NCBI GenBank assembly: GCA_043745485.1 | Contig: JAYTSU010000025.1 | Span: 1 to 22,850 of the forward strand | DNA from: RYN-417 sp043745485 | GTDB taxonomy: Bacteria > Patescibacteriota > Saccharimonadia > Saccharimonadales > JACDBH01 | Reading direction: 5' to 3' | Length of the DNA: 22,850 nt | Shown: piece by piece, positions 6,593 to 13,883 of the stretch | Position numbering within the stretch: position 1 is the stretch's first letter | How the letters are laid out: the number at the start of each line of letters is the position of its first letter | The notes under the pieces: generated by a model | What the model was told of the DNA's origin: nothing | Database searches by the model: none | The model's input: the letters and a program-made list of their open reading frames with translations, nothing else | Translations under genes and position numbers: made by a program

Positions 6593-6711
6593 GCTGCCCA
6601 TAGGCACTGCCTACAAACAAGACTGTGGCCGCCTCGGCCAGCCAAACGCCACGGGCTCGCCTACAGCGACCCGTAGAGTGCGTCTTGTGGTAGGCAGTGC
6701 CTACGGGCAGC
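6593..6711. repeat. Long imperfect inverted repeat (119 nt) upstream of priA
   Basis: 6593-6599 pairs with 6705-6711 (GCTGCCC/GGGCAGC), 6601-6614 with 6690-6703 (14 bp), and 6618-6623 with 6682-6687 (CAAGAC/GTCTTG), separated by one mismatch and one small internal loop. The apical 58 nt contain a further hairpin (ACGGG..TCGC/GCGACCCGT around 6650-6674). Each outer arm contains its own near-palindrome, TAGGCAnTGCCTA. It fills the gap between the divergent promoters of the winged-helix gene and priA. No T-tract or clear promoter is seen on either strand. It could be a small RNA gene, a palindromic mobile element or a regulatory site. Confidence 0.6.
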
Positions 6712-6727
6712 AAAGTTAGATCACCTT

Positions 6728-6735
6728 GCTATACT
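6728..6735 (+). promoter_or_regulatory. Extended -10 box of priA, leaderless type
   Basis: TTGCTATACT carries TATACT (6730-6735) preceded by the extended -10 TGn. Nine nt separate it from the ATG at 6745. No clear -35 is seen. Confidence 0.5.
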
Positions 6736-6744
6736 TAATGCACT

Positions 6745-8739
6745 ATGTTTTTCTATGAAGTTTTTGTGGCCAGTGCACGCTACCAGAAAATGGAGCCGCT
6801 TACTTACGCTTCAGATATTGAATTAGATCTTGGAATGGTCGTGATTGTGCCACTTGGTCGTGCTGAAGTTTTAGGCTTTGTGGTTGCCAAAGTGACCAAG
6901 CCAAAGTTTGTTTGCAAACTGGTTATACGCCGTTTGCAAAACGTAGTTTTGCCGAACCAAAATATGCGCTTGTTTACCTGGCTCCAAAGCTACTATCCTG
7001 GCGGTAGTGGTGCCATTACCCAACTATTTTTGCCGAGCAGTTTATTGACTAAAAAAGCCGAGACTTTAGAAAAAACAGCCAAAATGAGAGATGTTACTGC
7101 AACAAAGATGCAAAAATCTACCAAAATTAATGAACCGGCAAAACTCCCTGCTTTAACAGTCGGCCAAACAAAAGCACTCAAACAAATTACGTCTAACATA
7201 ACACATCATTTTTTGTTACACGGCGAGACGGGCAGCGGCAAAACGCGTATATATATTGAGCGAGCAAAAACGGCAGTAAATAGTGGTCAATCAGTGCTCA
7301 TTTTAACGCCAGAAATTGGCCTCACGCCGCAACTTGCGCAAACATTTTCGGAGCAATTTAACGACAAAGTTATTATCATGCACTCCAACCTTTCGTCTAA
7401 AAACCGGCGAGAATATTGGCTCAAGATAGCTGCCTCAAAAGACCCGCTTATTATTATCGGCCCGCGCTCCGCCTTGTTTAGTCCACTTAATAATATTGGT
7501 TTAATTGTGGTGGACGAGTTCCATGAGCCCGCCTACAAACAAGAACAAGCGCCGCGCTACCAAACTATCCGTGCCGCCGCGGCACTCAGCCGACTACATA
7601 ATGCTGAGATAATTTATGGCAGCGCTACTCCACCTGTTGCGGAATACTACTTGGCCGAACAAACCGGTATGCCCATTATTCGCTTAACCGAATCCGCCAA
7701 AGGCCTGTCCGCGGACGTTAAAACTGAAGTCGTGAACCTCAGCGACAAGTCCCATTTTAGCCGTCATCCATTTTTGTCAGACACACTTTTAAAAGCTATA
7801 GAAACAGCGCTTCATAATAAGGAGCAGACCTTGGTGTATTTAAACCGCCGTGGCACTGCCCGGTTGGTGCTGTGCCAAAACTGCGGCTGGCAGGCGCTGT
7901 GTCCACGCTGCGACCTGCCGCTTACCTACCATGGCGATGGGCATCACTTGCGTTGTCATACCTGCGGCTATCAGACACAGGCACCGCTCAGCTGCCCCGT
8001 CTGCGCCAGTACGGAGCTTCAGTACCGCACCATGGGTACCAAAGCTTTGGTTGAGACATTGCAAGGGTTTTTCCCGCATGCCCGGCTCCAGCGCTTTGAC
8101 ACCGACCTAGGTATTGCCGAGCGGCTCGACAAACATTTTGATAATATTCAGGCTGGCAACATAGATATTCTTGTAGGGACGCAGATGCTTGGCAAAGGTT
8201 TGGATCTGCCAAAACTCGGGCTTGTTGCGGTGGTTGCGGCCGACACAAGCCTGTATATGCCCGACTTTACTGCCAGTGAACGCACCTATCAGCTGCTACA
8301 TCAAGTCTTTGGCCGCGTTGGCCGTGGTCATGTATTAAAAAGTGGTGCTGGCCGCGTGGTGATCCAAAGTTACATTCCCGATAATGCCGTCCTGCAAGCG
8401 GCTATTCATAAAGATTGGAACACGTTTTATAACACCGAGCTGATTGAGCGTCAGGCGTTTTTGTTCCCGCCGTTTTGTTATTTGCTTAAGATAAGCGCGT
8501 CGCGCAAAAGCCCTGAAAGTGCCGAAAAAGCCATTACCGCCCTACACCGCGTGCTCCAAACCACCAAGCTCAAAGTAAATTTGAGTGACCCCGCCCCCAG
8601 CTTTTACGAACATAGCCACGATATGTACCACTGGCAACTGGTGTTAAAAGCCAAAGATCGCAAAGAGTTGCTAAAAGCGCTCAAAGCGCTTCCGAATGGC
8701 AACTGGACCTACGACCTCGACCCCGCTAATCTTCTTTAA
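6745..8739 (+). CDS. priA: Primosomal replication restart helicase PriA
   Basis: This 664-aa superfamily 2 helicase reloads the replisome at stalled forks. The N-terminal DNA-binding domain (about 1-100) is compact. Walker A GETGSGKT is at 160-167. Motif II is DEFH at 257-260 where most PriA have DEEH, followed by the family's YKQ. The zinc module has eight cysteines: 377, 380, 386, 389, 404, 407, 417 and 420. Motif V (GTQMLGKGLDLP, 478-489) and motif VI (QVFGRVGRG, 520-528; usually QVAGRAGR) follow. The gene is the first plus-strand gene of the familiar priA-def-fmt cluster. A -10 box sits 9 nt before the ATG, so the message is probably leaderless. Confidence 0.96.
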   Translation: MFFYEVFVASARYQKMEPLTYASDIELDLGMVVIVPLGRAEVLGFVVAKVTKPKFVCKLVIRRLQNVVLPNQNMRLFTWLQSYYPGGSGAITQLFLPSSLLTKKAETLEKTAKMRDVTATKMQKSTKINEPAKLPALTVGQTKALKQITSNITHHFLLHGETGSGKTRIYIERAKTAVNSGQSVLILTPEIGLTPQLAQTFSEQFNDKVIIMHSNLSSKNRREYWLKIAASKDPLIIIGPRSALFSPLNNIGLIVVDEFHEPAYKQEQAPRYQTIRAAAALSRLHNAEIIYGSATPPVAEYYLAEQTGMPIIRLTESAKGLSADVKTEVVNLSDKSHFSRHPFLSDTLLKAIETALHNKEQTLVYLNRRGTARLVLCQNCGWQALCPRCDLPLTYHGDGHHLRCHTCGYQTQAPLSCPVCASTELQYRTMGTKALVETLQGFFPHARLQRFDTDLGIAERLDKHFDNIQAGNIDILVGTQMLGKGLDLPKLGLVAVVAADTSLYMPDFTASERTYQLLHQVFGRVGRGHVLKSGAGRVVIQSYIPDNAVLQAAIHKDWNTFYNTELIERQAFLFPPFCYLLKISASRKSPESAEKAITALHRVLQTTKLKVNLSDPAPSFYEHSHDMYHWQLVLKAKDRKELLKALKALPNGNWTYDLDPANLL

Positions 8740-8753
8740 AATACAGCGTTTTA

Positions 8754-9092
8754 TTACATACTCTCGTCAGTAAGACTTTGTTGTCGTATGCGCTCTTTCT
8801 GGAGAGCTTTGAACCAAGGAGACTCCCTACTCACATCAATACTGCGAACACGTTCTGCCGCTGCTTCATCTACTGGAGCGTATTGCTCAATATGCTGGTG
8901 GTGAGCAATCCGAGCCCTTTTTTGTTGATAATCTGGGTCTTGAACCATAGCTAGAACACCATCTTTAAGGCACTCTAGAATAAATTGATCCTTTGATACA
9001 CCGGCAACCGTACAGACAGCTTCAACCGTACGCACCAAGTTACTAGGCGCGGTTAGACTAAGAGTCTCATAGTTTTTAGCAGAATCAGTCAT
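8754..9092 (-). CDS. Small ribbon-helix-helix-like protein (putative regulator)
   Basis: This 112-aa protein has an N-terminal ETLSLTAPSNLVRTVEAVCTVAGVSKDQFILECLKDG pattern (about residues 9-45): a short strand, a helix with hydrophobic spacing, a turn (AGVSKDQF) and a second helix. This resembles ribbon-helix-helix (CopG/Arc-type) DNA-binding proteins and antitoxins. The rest is polar and helical, with many His, Gln, Arg and Glu. No toxin-like partner adjoins it. It is oriented against priA and def and interrupts their usual cluster. Its extended -10 (TGTTAGAAT, 9102-9110) is 9 nt from the ATG. It ends 14 nt after the convergent priA. The fold call is tentative and the function unknown. Confidence 0.6.
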   Translation of the reverse strand: MTDSAKNYETLSLTAPSNLVRTVEAVCTVAGVSKDQFILECLKDGVLAMVQDPDYQQKRARIAHHQHIEQYAPVDEAAAERVRSIDVSRESPWFKALQKERIRQQSLTDESM

Positions 9093-9163
9093 TTAATGTA
9101 TATTCTAACATATTTATACAATATTAGTAGTATTCAAACTCTTCTAGCTATTTCTACCTCTGT

Positions 9164-9191
9164 AAACTGTCAACTGTTTACTGTATACTGT
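9164..9191 (+). repeat. Four tandem heptamers NNACTGT upstream of def
   Basis: Four consecutive 7-nt units (AAACTGT, CAACTGT, TTACTGT, ATACTGT) occupy 9164-9191. The last unit contains the TATACT -10 box (9184-9189) that lies 8 nt before the def ATG at 9198. This could be a regulator-binding array or a slippage-prone microsatellite in the promoter. Confidence 0.55.
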
Positions 9192-9197
9192 CTGTTA

Positions 9198-9770
9198 ATG
9201 GCATCTAAAGACGATATTATCACCCTGCCCAACGACCACCTGCGGCAGCGCTCTAAAAAAGTTGGTTTGATTTCGCCGGAAGTTGCTCGGCTGATTTCCG
9301 ATATGGAAGCCGCCACATTGGACTGGGAAGATTCCCGCGAGCACGAAGTTGGCGTAGCTTTGGCCGCTATTCAGATTGATATCCCTCTGCGCGCAGTCGT
9401 AATCCGTAATAATTTTGATGACAAGAAAGACCGTAGTTTCTTGACCTTGCTTAACCCCGAAATTACCAAATACGAAGGCAAAGAAGAGGAAGATTTTGAA
9501 GGCTGCCTGAGCGTCAAAGACATCTATGGCAAGGTAAAACGCTTTAATAAAGTGCGGGTCAAAGCGCTCAATAAACAAGGCAAAGAAATCCGTATTACCG
9601 CAGAAGGCTTCTTGGCCCGCGTGCTACAACACGAGATTGATCACACTAACGGCATACTTTTTGTCGACCATATTAAAGGCCAAAAAGAAGCATTTTTTCA
9701 CCTGGAAAAAGATGGTAAATTACTGCCTGTTGAATACGAAAAGGCGACGGTGCACCTATGGGCCGCATAG
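9198..9770 (+). CDS. def: Peptide deformylase
   Basis: This 190-aa metal enzyme removes the formyl group from N-formylmethionine of new proteins. The three hallmark motifs are present: GVALAAIQ (52-59, replacing the common GLAAPQ), EGCLS with metal ligand Cys103 (101-105), and QHEIDH with ligands His145 and His149 and catalytic Glu146. The frame is open 34 codons further upstream, but those codons are hydrophobic, lie in the repeat and promoter region and have no family match. ATG 9198 (MASKDDIITLPNDHLRQRS) matches the normal N-terminus and lies 8 nt after TATACT, so it is probably leaderless. The 3' end overlaps fmt by 13 nt, which couples the two enzymes that remove and add formyl groups. 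Confidence 0.94.
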   Translation: MASKDDIITLPNDHLRQRSKKVGLISPEVARLISDMEAATLDWEDSREHEVGVALAAIQIDIPLRAVVIRNNFDDKKDRSFLTLLNPEITKYEGKEEEDFEGCLSVKDIYGKVKRFNKVRVKALNKQGKEIRITAEGFLARVLQHEIDHTNGILFVDHIKGQKEAFFHLEKDGKLLPVEYEKATVHLWAA

Positions 9771-10720
9771 TATTTTTTGGGAATGAACGGCTCGCCACTG
9801 GCGTTACTACGACAGCCCCCACCCTGCAGGCGTTGATTGCCGCCGGACACGAAGTTGTAGCAGTTGTTTCAAACTACGAGCGTGGCACTTCACGAAATGC
9901 GCGCGAGCTAGAAATTAAGGCAGTGGCAGATGCACATAACATCCCAGTGCTGTTGCCCGAAAAACCAGCCGACATTATTGACCAGCTAAAAAGTTTAAAT
10001 ACCGAAGTAGCTGTACTGGTTGCCTACGGCCGCATTGTTCCGCAAAGTATTATCGATATTTTTCCAAAAGGCATTGTTAATATTCACCCTTCTTTGTTGC
10101 CGCTACACCGCGGTCCAACACCTATTGAAAGCGTTATATTAGACGGCTCTACAGTTACAGGTGTTTCAGTTATGCAACTCGTTAAAGCCATGGATGCAGG
10201 CCCCGTGTTCGGCCAGACCGTGATTGAACTAAACGGCAATGAAACTAAGCAAGAGCTAGCCGATCGTCTGCTAGAAATCGGTGGCAAAATGGTCGTAGAA
10301 CTACTACCTTGCATTTTAGATGGAAGCGTTGTAGCAAAGCCGCAAGACGATTCGAAAGCAACATATGACAAGATGATAGTTAAAGATGATGGACGGATCG
10401 ACTGGACTAAAACTGCTATCCAATATGAACGAGAAATACGTGCATTTGCAGGATGGCCAAAAAGCACTGTAATAATTGCAAAAAAAGATGTAATTATAAC
10501 AGGTGCAAGAATACTAGGTGGACCAATCTATGATAGTGAATCTTTAGACAATCGCGTTCCGTTGAAAGCGGGTACCGTCGTGGGGAATGGTAAAGATAGT
10601 ATTAGCATTCAATGCGGGGGAGATCAAACAGAAATCATCGAAATTCAGCTTTTGAAACCCGCGGGGAAAAAAGAGATGTCAGCAAAAGATTTTCTAGCTG
10701 GCTACGGCAAAAACCTATAA
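9758..10720 (+). CDS. fmt: Methionyl-tRNA formyltransferase
   Basis: This 320-aa enzyme formylates Met-tRNAi using 10-formyltetrahydrofolate. The N-terminal formyltransferase domain has IVFFGNE at 4-10 and catalytic Asn108 and His110 in GIVNIHPSLLPLHRGPTPIE, with the signature SLLPLHRG at 112-119. Asp146 is in MDAGP. The C-terminal OB-like tRNA-binding domain starts near 205 with KDDGRIDW and FAGWPKS. The ATG lies within the last codons of def, so expression is translationally coupled. The 3' end overlaps the convergent gene at 10715-11017 by 6 nt. Identity is firm. Confidence 0.95.
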   Translation: MGRIVFFGNERLATGVTTTAPTLQALIAAGHEVVAVVSNYERGTSRNARELEIKAVADAHNIPVLLPEKPADIIDQLKSLNTEVAVLVAYGRIVPQSIIDIFPKGIVNIHPSLLPLHRGPTPIESVILDGSTVTGVSVMQLVKAMDAGPVFGQTVIELNGNETKQELADRLLEIGGKMVVELLPCILDGSVVAKPQDDSKATYDKMIVKDDGRIDWTKTAIQYEREIRAFAGWPKSTVIIAKKDVIITGARILGGPIYDSESLDNRVPLKAGTVVGNGKDSISIQCGGDQTEIIEIQLLKPAGKKEMSAKDFLAGYGKNL

Positions 10721-11017
10721 AGGGTTCGACGATACGGATTGCTGCAATAAGTGGCTGGCAGCAAAATAATCCATTGGTTCGCTATTTATTCGTGTTGCAG
10801 TCATTTCGCCCACTTCGCTTTTACTTGGTACATACATATATGCATCCGCACCTTGGTCATCCATATGGACAAAACCTTGCAATTTTCCGTTCGAAAATAA
10901 GTCTATAACGCTACCAATGCTTGACTCAGAATAGCGTGGTAACCATACTGGCTGCCCGTTACGAATCTGCAACGCTATATCTGCAAGTTCCTGGCCAGTA
11001 TCAAATAGCTCACTCAT
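10715..11017 (-). CDS. Hypothetical protein, 100 aa
   Basis: This unrecognised soluble protein is acidic and has no transmembrane segment or signal peptide. It starts MSELFDTGQELADIALQIRN and contains PVWLPRYSESSIGSVIDLF and YMYVPSKSEVGEMTATRIN, suggesting a small alpha/beta domain. AAAGGA lies 5 nt before the ATG. It follows the DUF5663 gene by 15 nt on the same strand and is the last gene of the rpsA-infB-DUF5663 run. Its stop overlaps the fmt stop region by 6 nt tail to tail, so the two messages would share antisense ends. The good Shine-Dalgarno and the operon position support a real gene. Confidence 0.7.
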   Translation of the reverse strand: MSELFDTGQELADIALQIRNGQPVWLPRYSESSIGSVIDLFSNGKLQGFVHMDDQGADAYMYVPSKSEVGEMTATRINSEPMDYFAASHLLQQSVSSNPL

Positions 11018-11032
11018 AGTTATCCTTTAAAA

Positions 11033-11893
11033 TTACTGACCTGGTGTAAAGCTTGGCGGTGGTGTGAATTGCTGTGGCTGCACTGGCTGGTGCGGTTGCG
11101 CAAAGCCAGGTGCTGGAGGCATAAAACCTGGTGCTGGCTGCATTACTGGTGCTGGTGCACTAAAATCTTGCGTCGGAGCCTGAGCTGGCTGAGCCGCTGG
11201 CTGGTCGAGTGGATATGCAGGTTCAATAGTATGAGCTGCTGGTTGCTCAACTGGTTGTGAAGGCTCAGGATCAACTGGCGCACCAAATGTTGGCATATCG
11301 TAAGGCGTGATGGTTGGCTGCGCTGGTTGTGCCGGCGCAAACTGCGGTGTAGGCTGCGACATCGGTGCAGGCTGCTGTGTAGTAAAGCCTTGCGGCTGCT
11401 GCATCGGCGTAGGAGCCGGCGGCTGCATGTGCTGCATTGGCTGGTCATATAAAGGCGTCTGTGGTGCAGGCTGCGGCGCATAGCTTGGCTGTTGCTGCAC
11501 AGGGCTACTGGCGGGCATCTGCATCGGTTGCGGAACGCCGGGCATTAATGGATCATGCATAATTGCAGGTTCTGGGGCGGCACCACCTTGTGCTGCAAGA
11601 ATCTGTGGTGCAACCTGTGTTACTTCATTTCTAAGCTTTTCGAGTTCTTCGGCAACGACGTCTTTATAATTCGGGAAGTTAGTTTCCAGCCATTTTAATG
11701 CACCAGCTTCGTCATTTTGGTCTATGAAGCTCTCAAACTCATCGAGCTGTTGGTCGGTCATCTTTTCAGCCAAACGCATTCCCACATTCATCTCCAAACG
11801 CTCATATATCATCTGAAGGAGTTTGTTTTTTTCGTCTACCGGCAGACCACCGAGACCGAGCGAAGTGAGGAAATCGTTATCAAGTTTAAACAT
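11033..11893 (-). CDS. DUF5663-type protein with Pro/Gln-rich disordered tail
   Basis: The N-terminal ~95 residues form a helical domain (FLTSLGLGGLPVDEKNKLL, MTDQQLDEFESFIDQNDEAGALKWL, NYKDVVAEELEKLRNEV) matching what I recall as DUF5663, found in Patescibacteria. From about residue 100 to 286 the chain is almost entirely Pro, Gln, Ala and Met in loose repeats such as MQPPAPTPMQQPQ, so it is probably disordered. There is no signal peptide or membrane helix. AAAGG lies 7 nt before the ATG, and the gene begins 22 nt after infB, suggesting co-transcription with translation genes. Function is unknown; the tail could mediate multivalent binding. Confidence 0.8.
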   Translation of the reverse strand: MFKLDNDFLTSLGLGGLPVDEKNKLLQMIYERLEMNVGMRLAEKMTDQQLDEFESFIDQNDEAGALKWLETNFPNYKDVVAEELEKLRNEVTQVAPQILAAQGGAAPEPAIMHDPLMPGVPQPMQMPASSPVQQQPSYAPQPAPQTPLYDQPMQHMQPPAPTPMQQPQGFTTQQPAPMSQPTPQFAPAQPAQPTITPYDMPTFGAPVDPEPSQPVEQPAAHTIEPAYPLDQPAAQPAQAPTQDFSAPAPVMQPAPGFMPPAPGFAQPHQPVQPQQFTPPPSFTPGQ

Positions 11894-11915
11894 GCGTAAA
11901 CCTTTCCCTTTTATT

Positions 11916-13682
11916 CTACAGGCTTCTTGTTTTTAATTCACGTGTAAAGAATTCAATATGGTCACCTTCTGCAATATCAACACGAGCTTTACTGACGAAA
12001 GTCATGCCGCACATTTCGCCTTCTTGGACTTCTTTAGCCTCAACCGGACCGCGCTTAAGCATCTTGACCTCAACTTCAGCCAACTCTTCTTTAGCACGCA
12101 TGACACGGGCCAAGGCAGGAGCAACAAGCTTGCCTTTAGTCACTTCGCCGCCACAAATAACTTCTGTTTTCGTGGTCTTAAAGATGCCTTTTACTACCAA
12201 GCGTCCAAGTGGAGTTTCGATAACTTCTGGAGCCAACATACTGGTGAGCTCGGCCTTCACATCGTCAATAAGTTCGTAAATAACTTTATACATCCGCACG
12301 CTAACTTTATCGCGAGAGGCCAGTTGCTTAACGTTGGTAGGAAGCGTGACATCAAAGCCATAAATAATGGCTTTTGAGGTGTGCGCCATATGCATGTCAT
12401 TTTCGGTAATTGCACCCACGCCGCTACCCACAATCCGTACGGCAACTTCGGCATTATCAAGCGTTTTTAGGCTATCCACAACAGATGTCAAAGAGCCCTG
12501 TACGTCGGCCTTTACAATAATGTTAAGTTCTTGGAGCTGGTTAGAGCGGTTTATAAGCCGTATAAGTTCGTTACTGCTCATTTCTAGCGTTCCGGCGCCA
12601 CTCTTGCGTGACTGGCCTTCGCCACTAGCGACAGCACGGGCTTCTTTTTCGGTCTTAACAACTTCAAAGGCGTCCCCAAACTCTGGCAACGCTTTAAAGC
12701 CAGTAATAACCACAGGAGTCGACGGCGTGGCTTCTTTAAGCACGCCACCAGTCGTAGATTCGAGATTGCGCACCTTGGCGTAGGTTCCACCGGCAACGAC
12801 AAAGTCGCCTGGGCGAAGTGTGCCCTGTTCGACCAAAGCTTCGGCCACAGCGCCACGGCCGGTTTCCATGTGCGATTCAATAATAAGGCCGGTAGCTGGT
12901 TGTTTAAAAACAGCCTTGAGTTCTTCGACATCGGCAATCAATAGCACCATGTCTAATAGTTCTTTGAGTCCCTCGCCAGTTTTGGCAGAAACACCCAAAA
13001 TAACTGTGTCGCCGCCCCATTCTTCGGGCATCAGTTCTGCTTCACTTAATTGCTGCTTGATGCGGTTTATATCGCTGGCGGGCTTGTCGATTTTAGTAAT
13101 TGCGACCAGCATCTTTACGCCAGCTTTACGGGCAAAACGGATAGCCTCAAGTGTTTGCGGCTTGATGCCGTCATCGGCAGCCACCACAATAATAACCAAG
13201 TCTGTTAGCATCGCACCGTGCTCACGCAGGGCGGCAAAGGCTTCGTGGCCTGGAGTATCAAGGAACGTAATGCCCCGGTCGCCGTGCACAATCTTGTAGG
13301 CACTAATGTGCTGCGTAATACCGCCCGCTTCGCCCTTAACAACGTTGGCGCTACGGATAGCGTCAAGCAGACTTGTTTTACCATGGTCAACGTGACCCAT
13401 AACCGCCACAACTGGCGGGCGAGCTTCGGCGTTTGGATCGGTAGAAACAAACTTTTGGCGAACCGGTGCTTCTTCGGCCGCAGCTTTTCTTACCAGCTCA
13501 ATATCCTCAAGGCCTAATTCACCCGTAATGATCTGAGCGGTGTCAAAATCAATCTTTTCATTAACGGTTGCTAGGACTCCGTTCTTCATGAGAACCATAA
13601 TGACTTGGGTTACTGGTAAACTGAGTCGCTCCGCAAGAGCGCCCACAGTAATCATGTCTTCGACTTCAATTGTAGTAGCCAT
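11916..13682 (-). CDS. infB: Translation initiation factor IF-2, short form
   Basis: This 588-aa GTPase places initiator tRNA on the ribosome. Only the small IF2_N domain (about 6-60) precedes the G domain, so the long variable N-terminal region of many bacteria is missing. G motifs: GHVDHGKTSLLD (96-107), GGITQHISAY (120-129), DTPGHEAF (142-149), TKID (196-199) and SAKTGEG (232-238). Domains II, III and IV follow, with the C-terminal fMet-tRNA-binding domain ending EFFTRELKTRSL. The ATG at 13682 is preferred; a TTG four codons upstream is also possible, and GTAGG directly precedes the ATG. The start lies one base past the stop of a 60-codon frame that fills the gap from rpsA. Confidence 0.96.
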   Translation of the reverse strand: MATTIEVEDMITVGALAERLSLPVTQVIMVLMKNGVLATVNEKIDFDTAQIITGELGLEDIELVRKAAAEEAPVRQKFVSTDPNAEARPPVVAVMGHVDHGKTSLLDAIRSANVVKGEAGGITQHISAYKIVHGDRGITFLDTPGHEAFAALREHGAMLTDLVIIVVAADDGIKPQTLEAIRFARKAGVKMLVAITKIDKPASDINRIKQQLSEAELMPEEWGGDTVILGVSAKTGEGLKELLDMVLLIADVEELKAVFKQPATGLIIESHMETGRGAVAEALVEQGTLRPGDFVVAGGTYAKVRNLESTTGGVLKEATPSTPVVITGFKALPEFGDAFEVVKTEKEARAVASGEGQSRKSGAGTLEMSSNELIRLINRSNQLQELNIIVKADVQGSLTSVVDSLKTLDNAEVAVRIVGSGVGAITENDMHMAHTSKAIIYGFDVTLPTNVKQLASRDKVSVRMYKVIYELIDDVKAELTSMLAPEVIETPLGRLVVKGIFKTTKTEVICGGEVTKGKLVAPALARVMRAKEELAEVEVKMLKRGPVEAKEVQEGEMCGMTFVSKARVDIAEGDHIEFFTRELKTRSL

Positions 13683-13683
13683 C

Positions 13684-13866
13684 CTACGCCCCAACTTTCT
13701 TTACAAACTTGCAACCGACGGAAGGGTTAGTTTTGCTATTCCTTCGGGATTGGAAGAACCGCCGAGATGCTTGGGCAGTGCGCGGAAGAAGCGAAGCCCG
13801 CAAAGGAGCCGTATTTAACATACGGTGACTGCGGACTGGAGATTCTGACAATGCAATGTCCAGCAT
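13684..13866 (-). CDS. Possible small basic protein (60 aa) or structured infB leader
   Basis: An open frame fills the rpsA-infB gap. AAGGA stands 9 nt before its ATG (13866), and its TAG stop leaves one base before the infB ATG, which would couple translation. The product is Arg/Ser/Lys-rich, with FFQSRRNSKTNPSVGCKFVKK near the end, and I do not recognise it. The same DNA has several local hairpins (GACATTGCATTGTC near 13844-13857, CCGTAT/ATACGG near 13812-13828 enclosed by CCGCA/TGCGG, and a competing GCGG/CCGC), so it could instead be an RNA leader for infB. Coding status is uncertain. Confidence 0.35.
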   Translation of the reverse strand: MLDIALSESPVRSHRMLNTAPLRASLLPRTAQASRRFFQSRRNSKTNPSVGCKFVKKVGA

Positions 13867-13883
13867 ATCGGTGGTTCCTTTCG

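Noticed and set aside
6593..6711. SRP (4.5S) RNA gene
   Set aside because: The length is plausible, but the conserved GGAAGGAAGCAG-type apical region is missing on both strands.
9096..9197. Longer N-terminus for peptide deformylase
   Set aside because: The extra codons run through the heptamer repeats and the -10 box and do not resemble any deformylase extension.
11143..11481. 112-codon minus-strand frame rich in Arg, Ser and Leu
   Set aside because: It is an out-of-frame reading of the PQ-rich repeat part of the DUF5663 gene.
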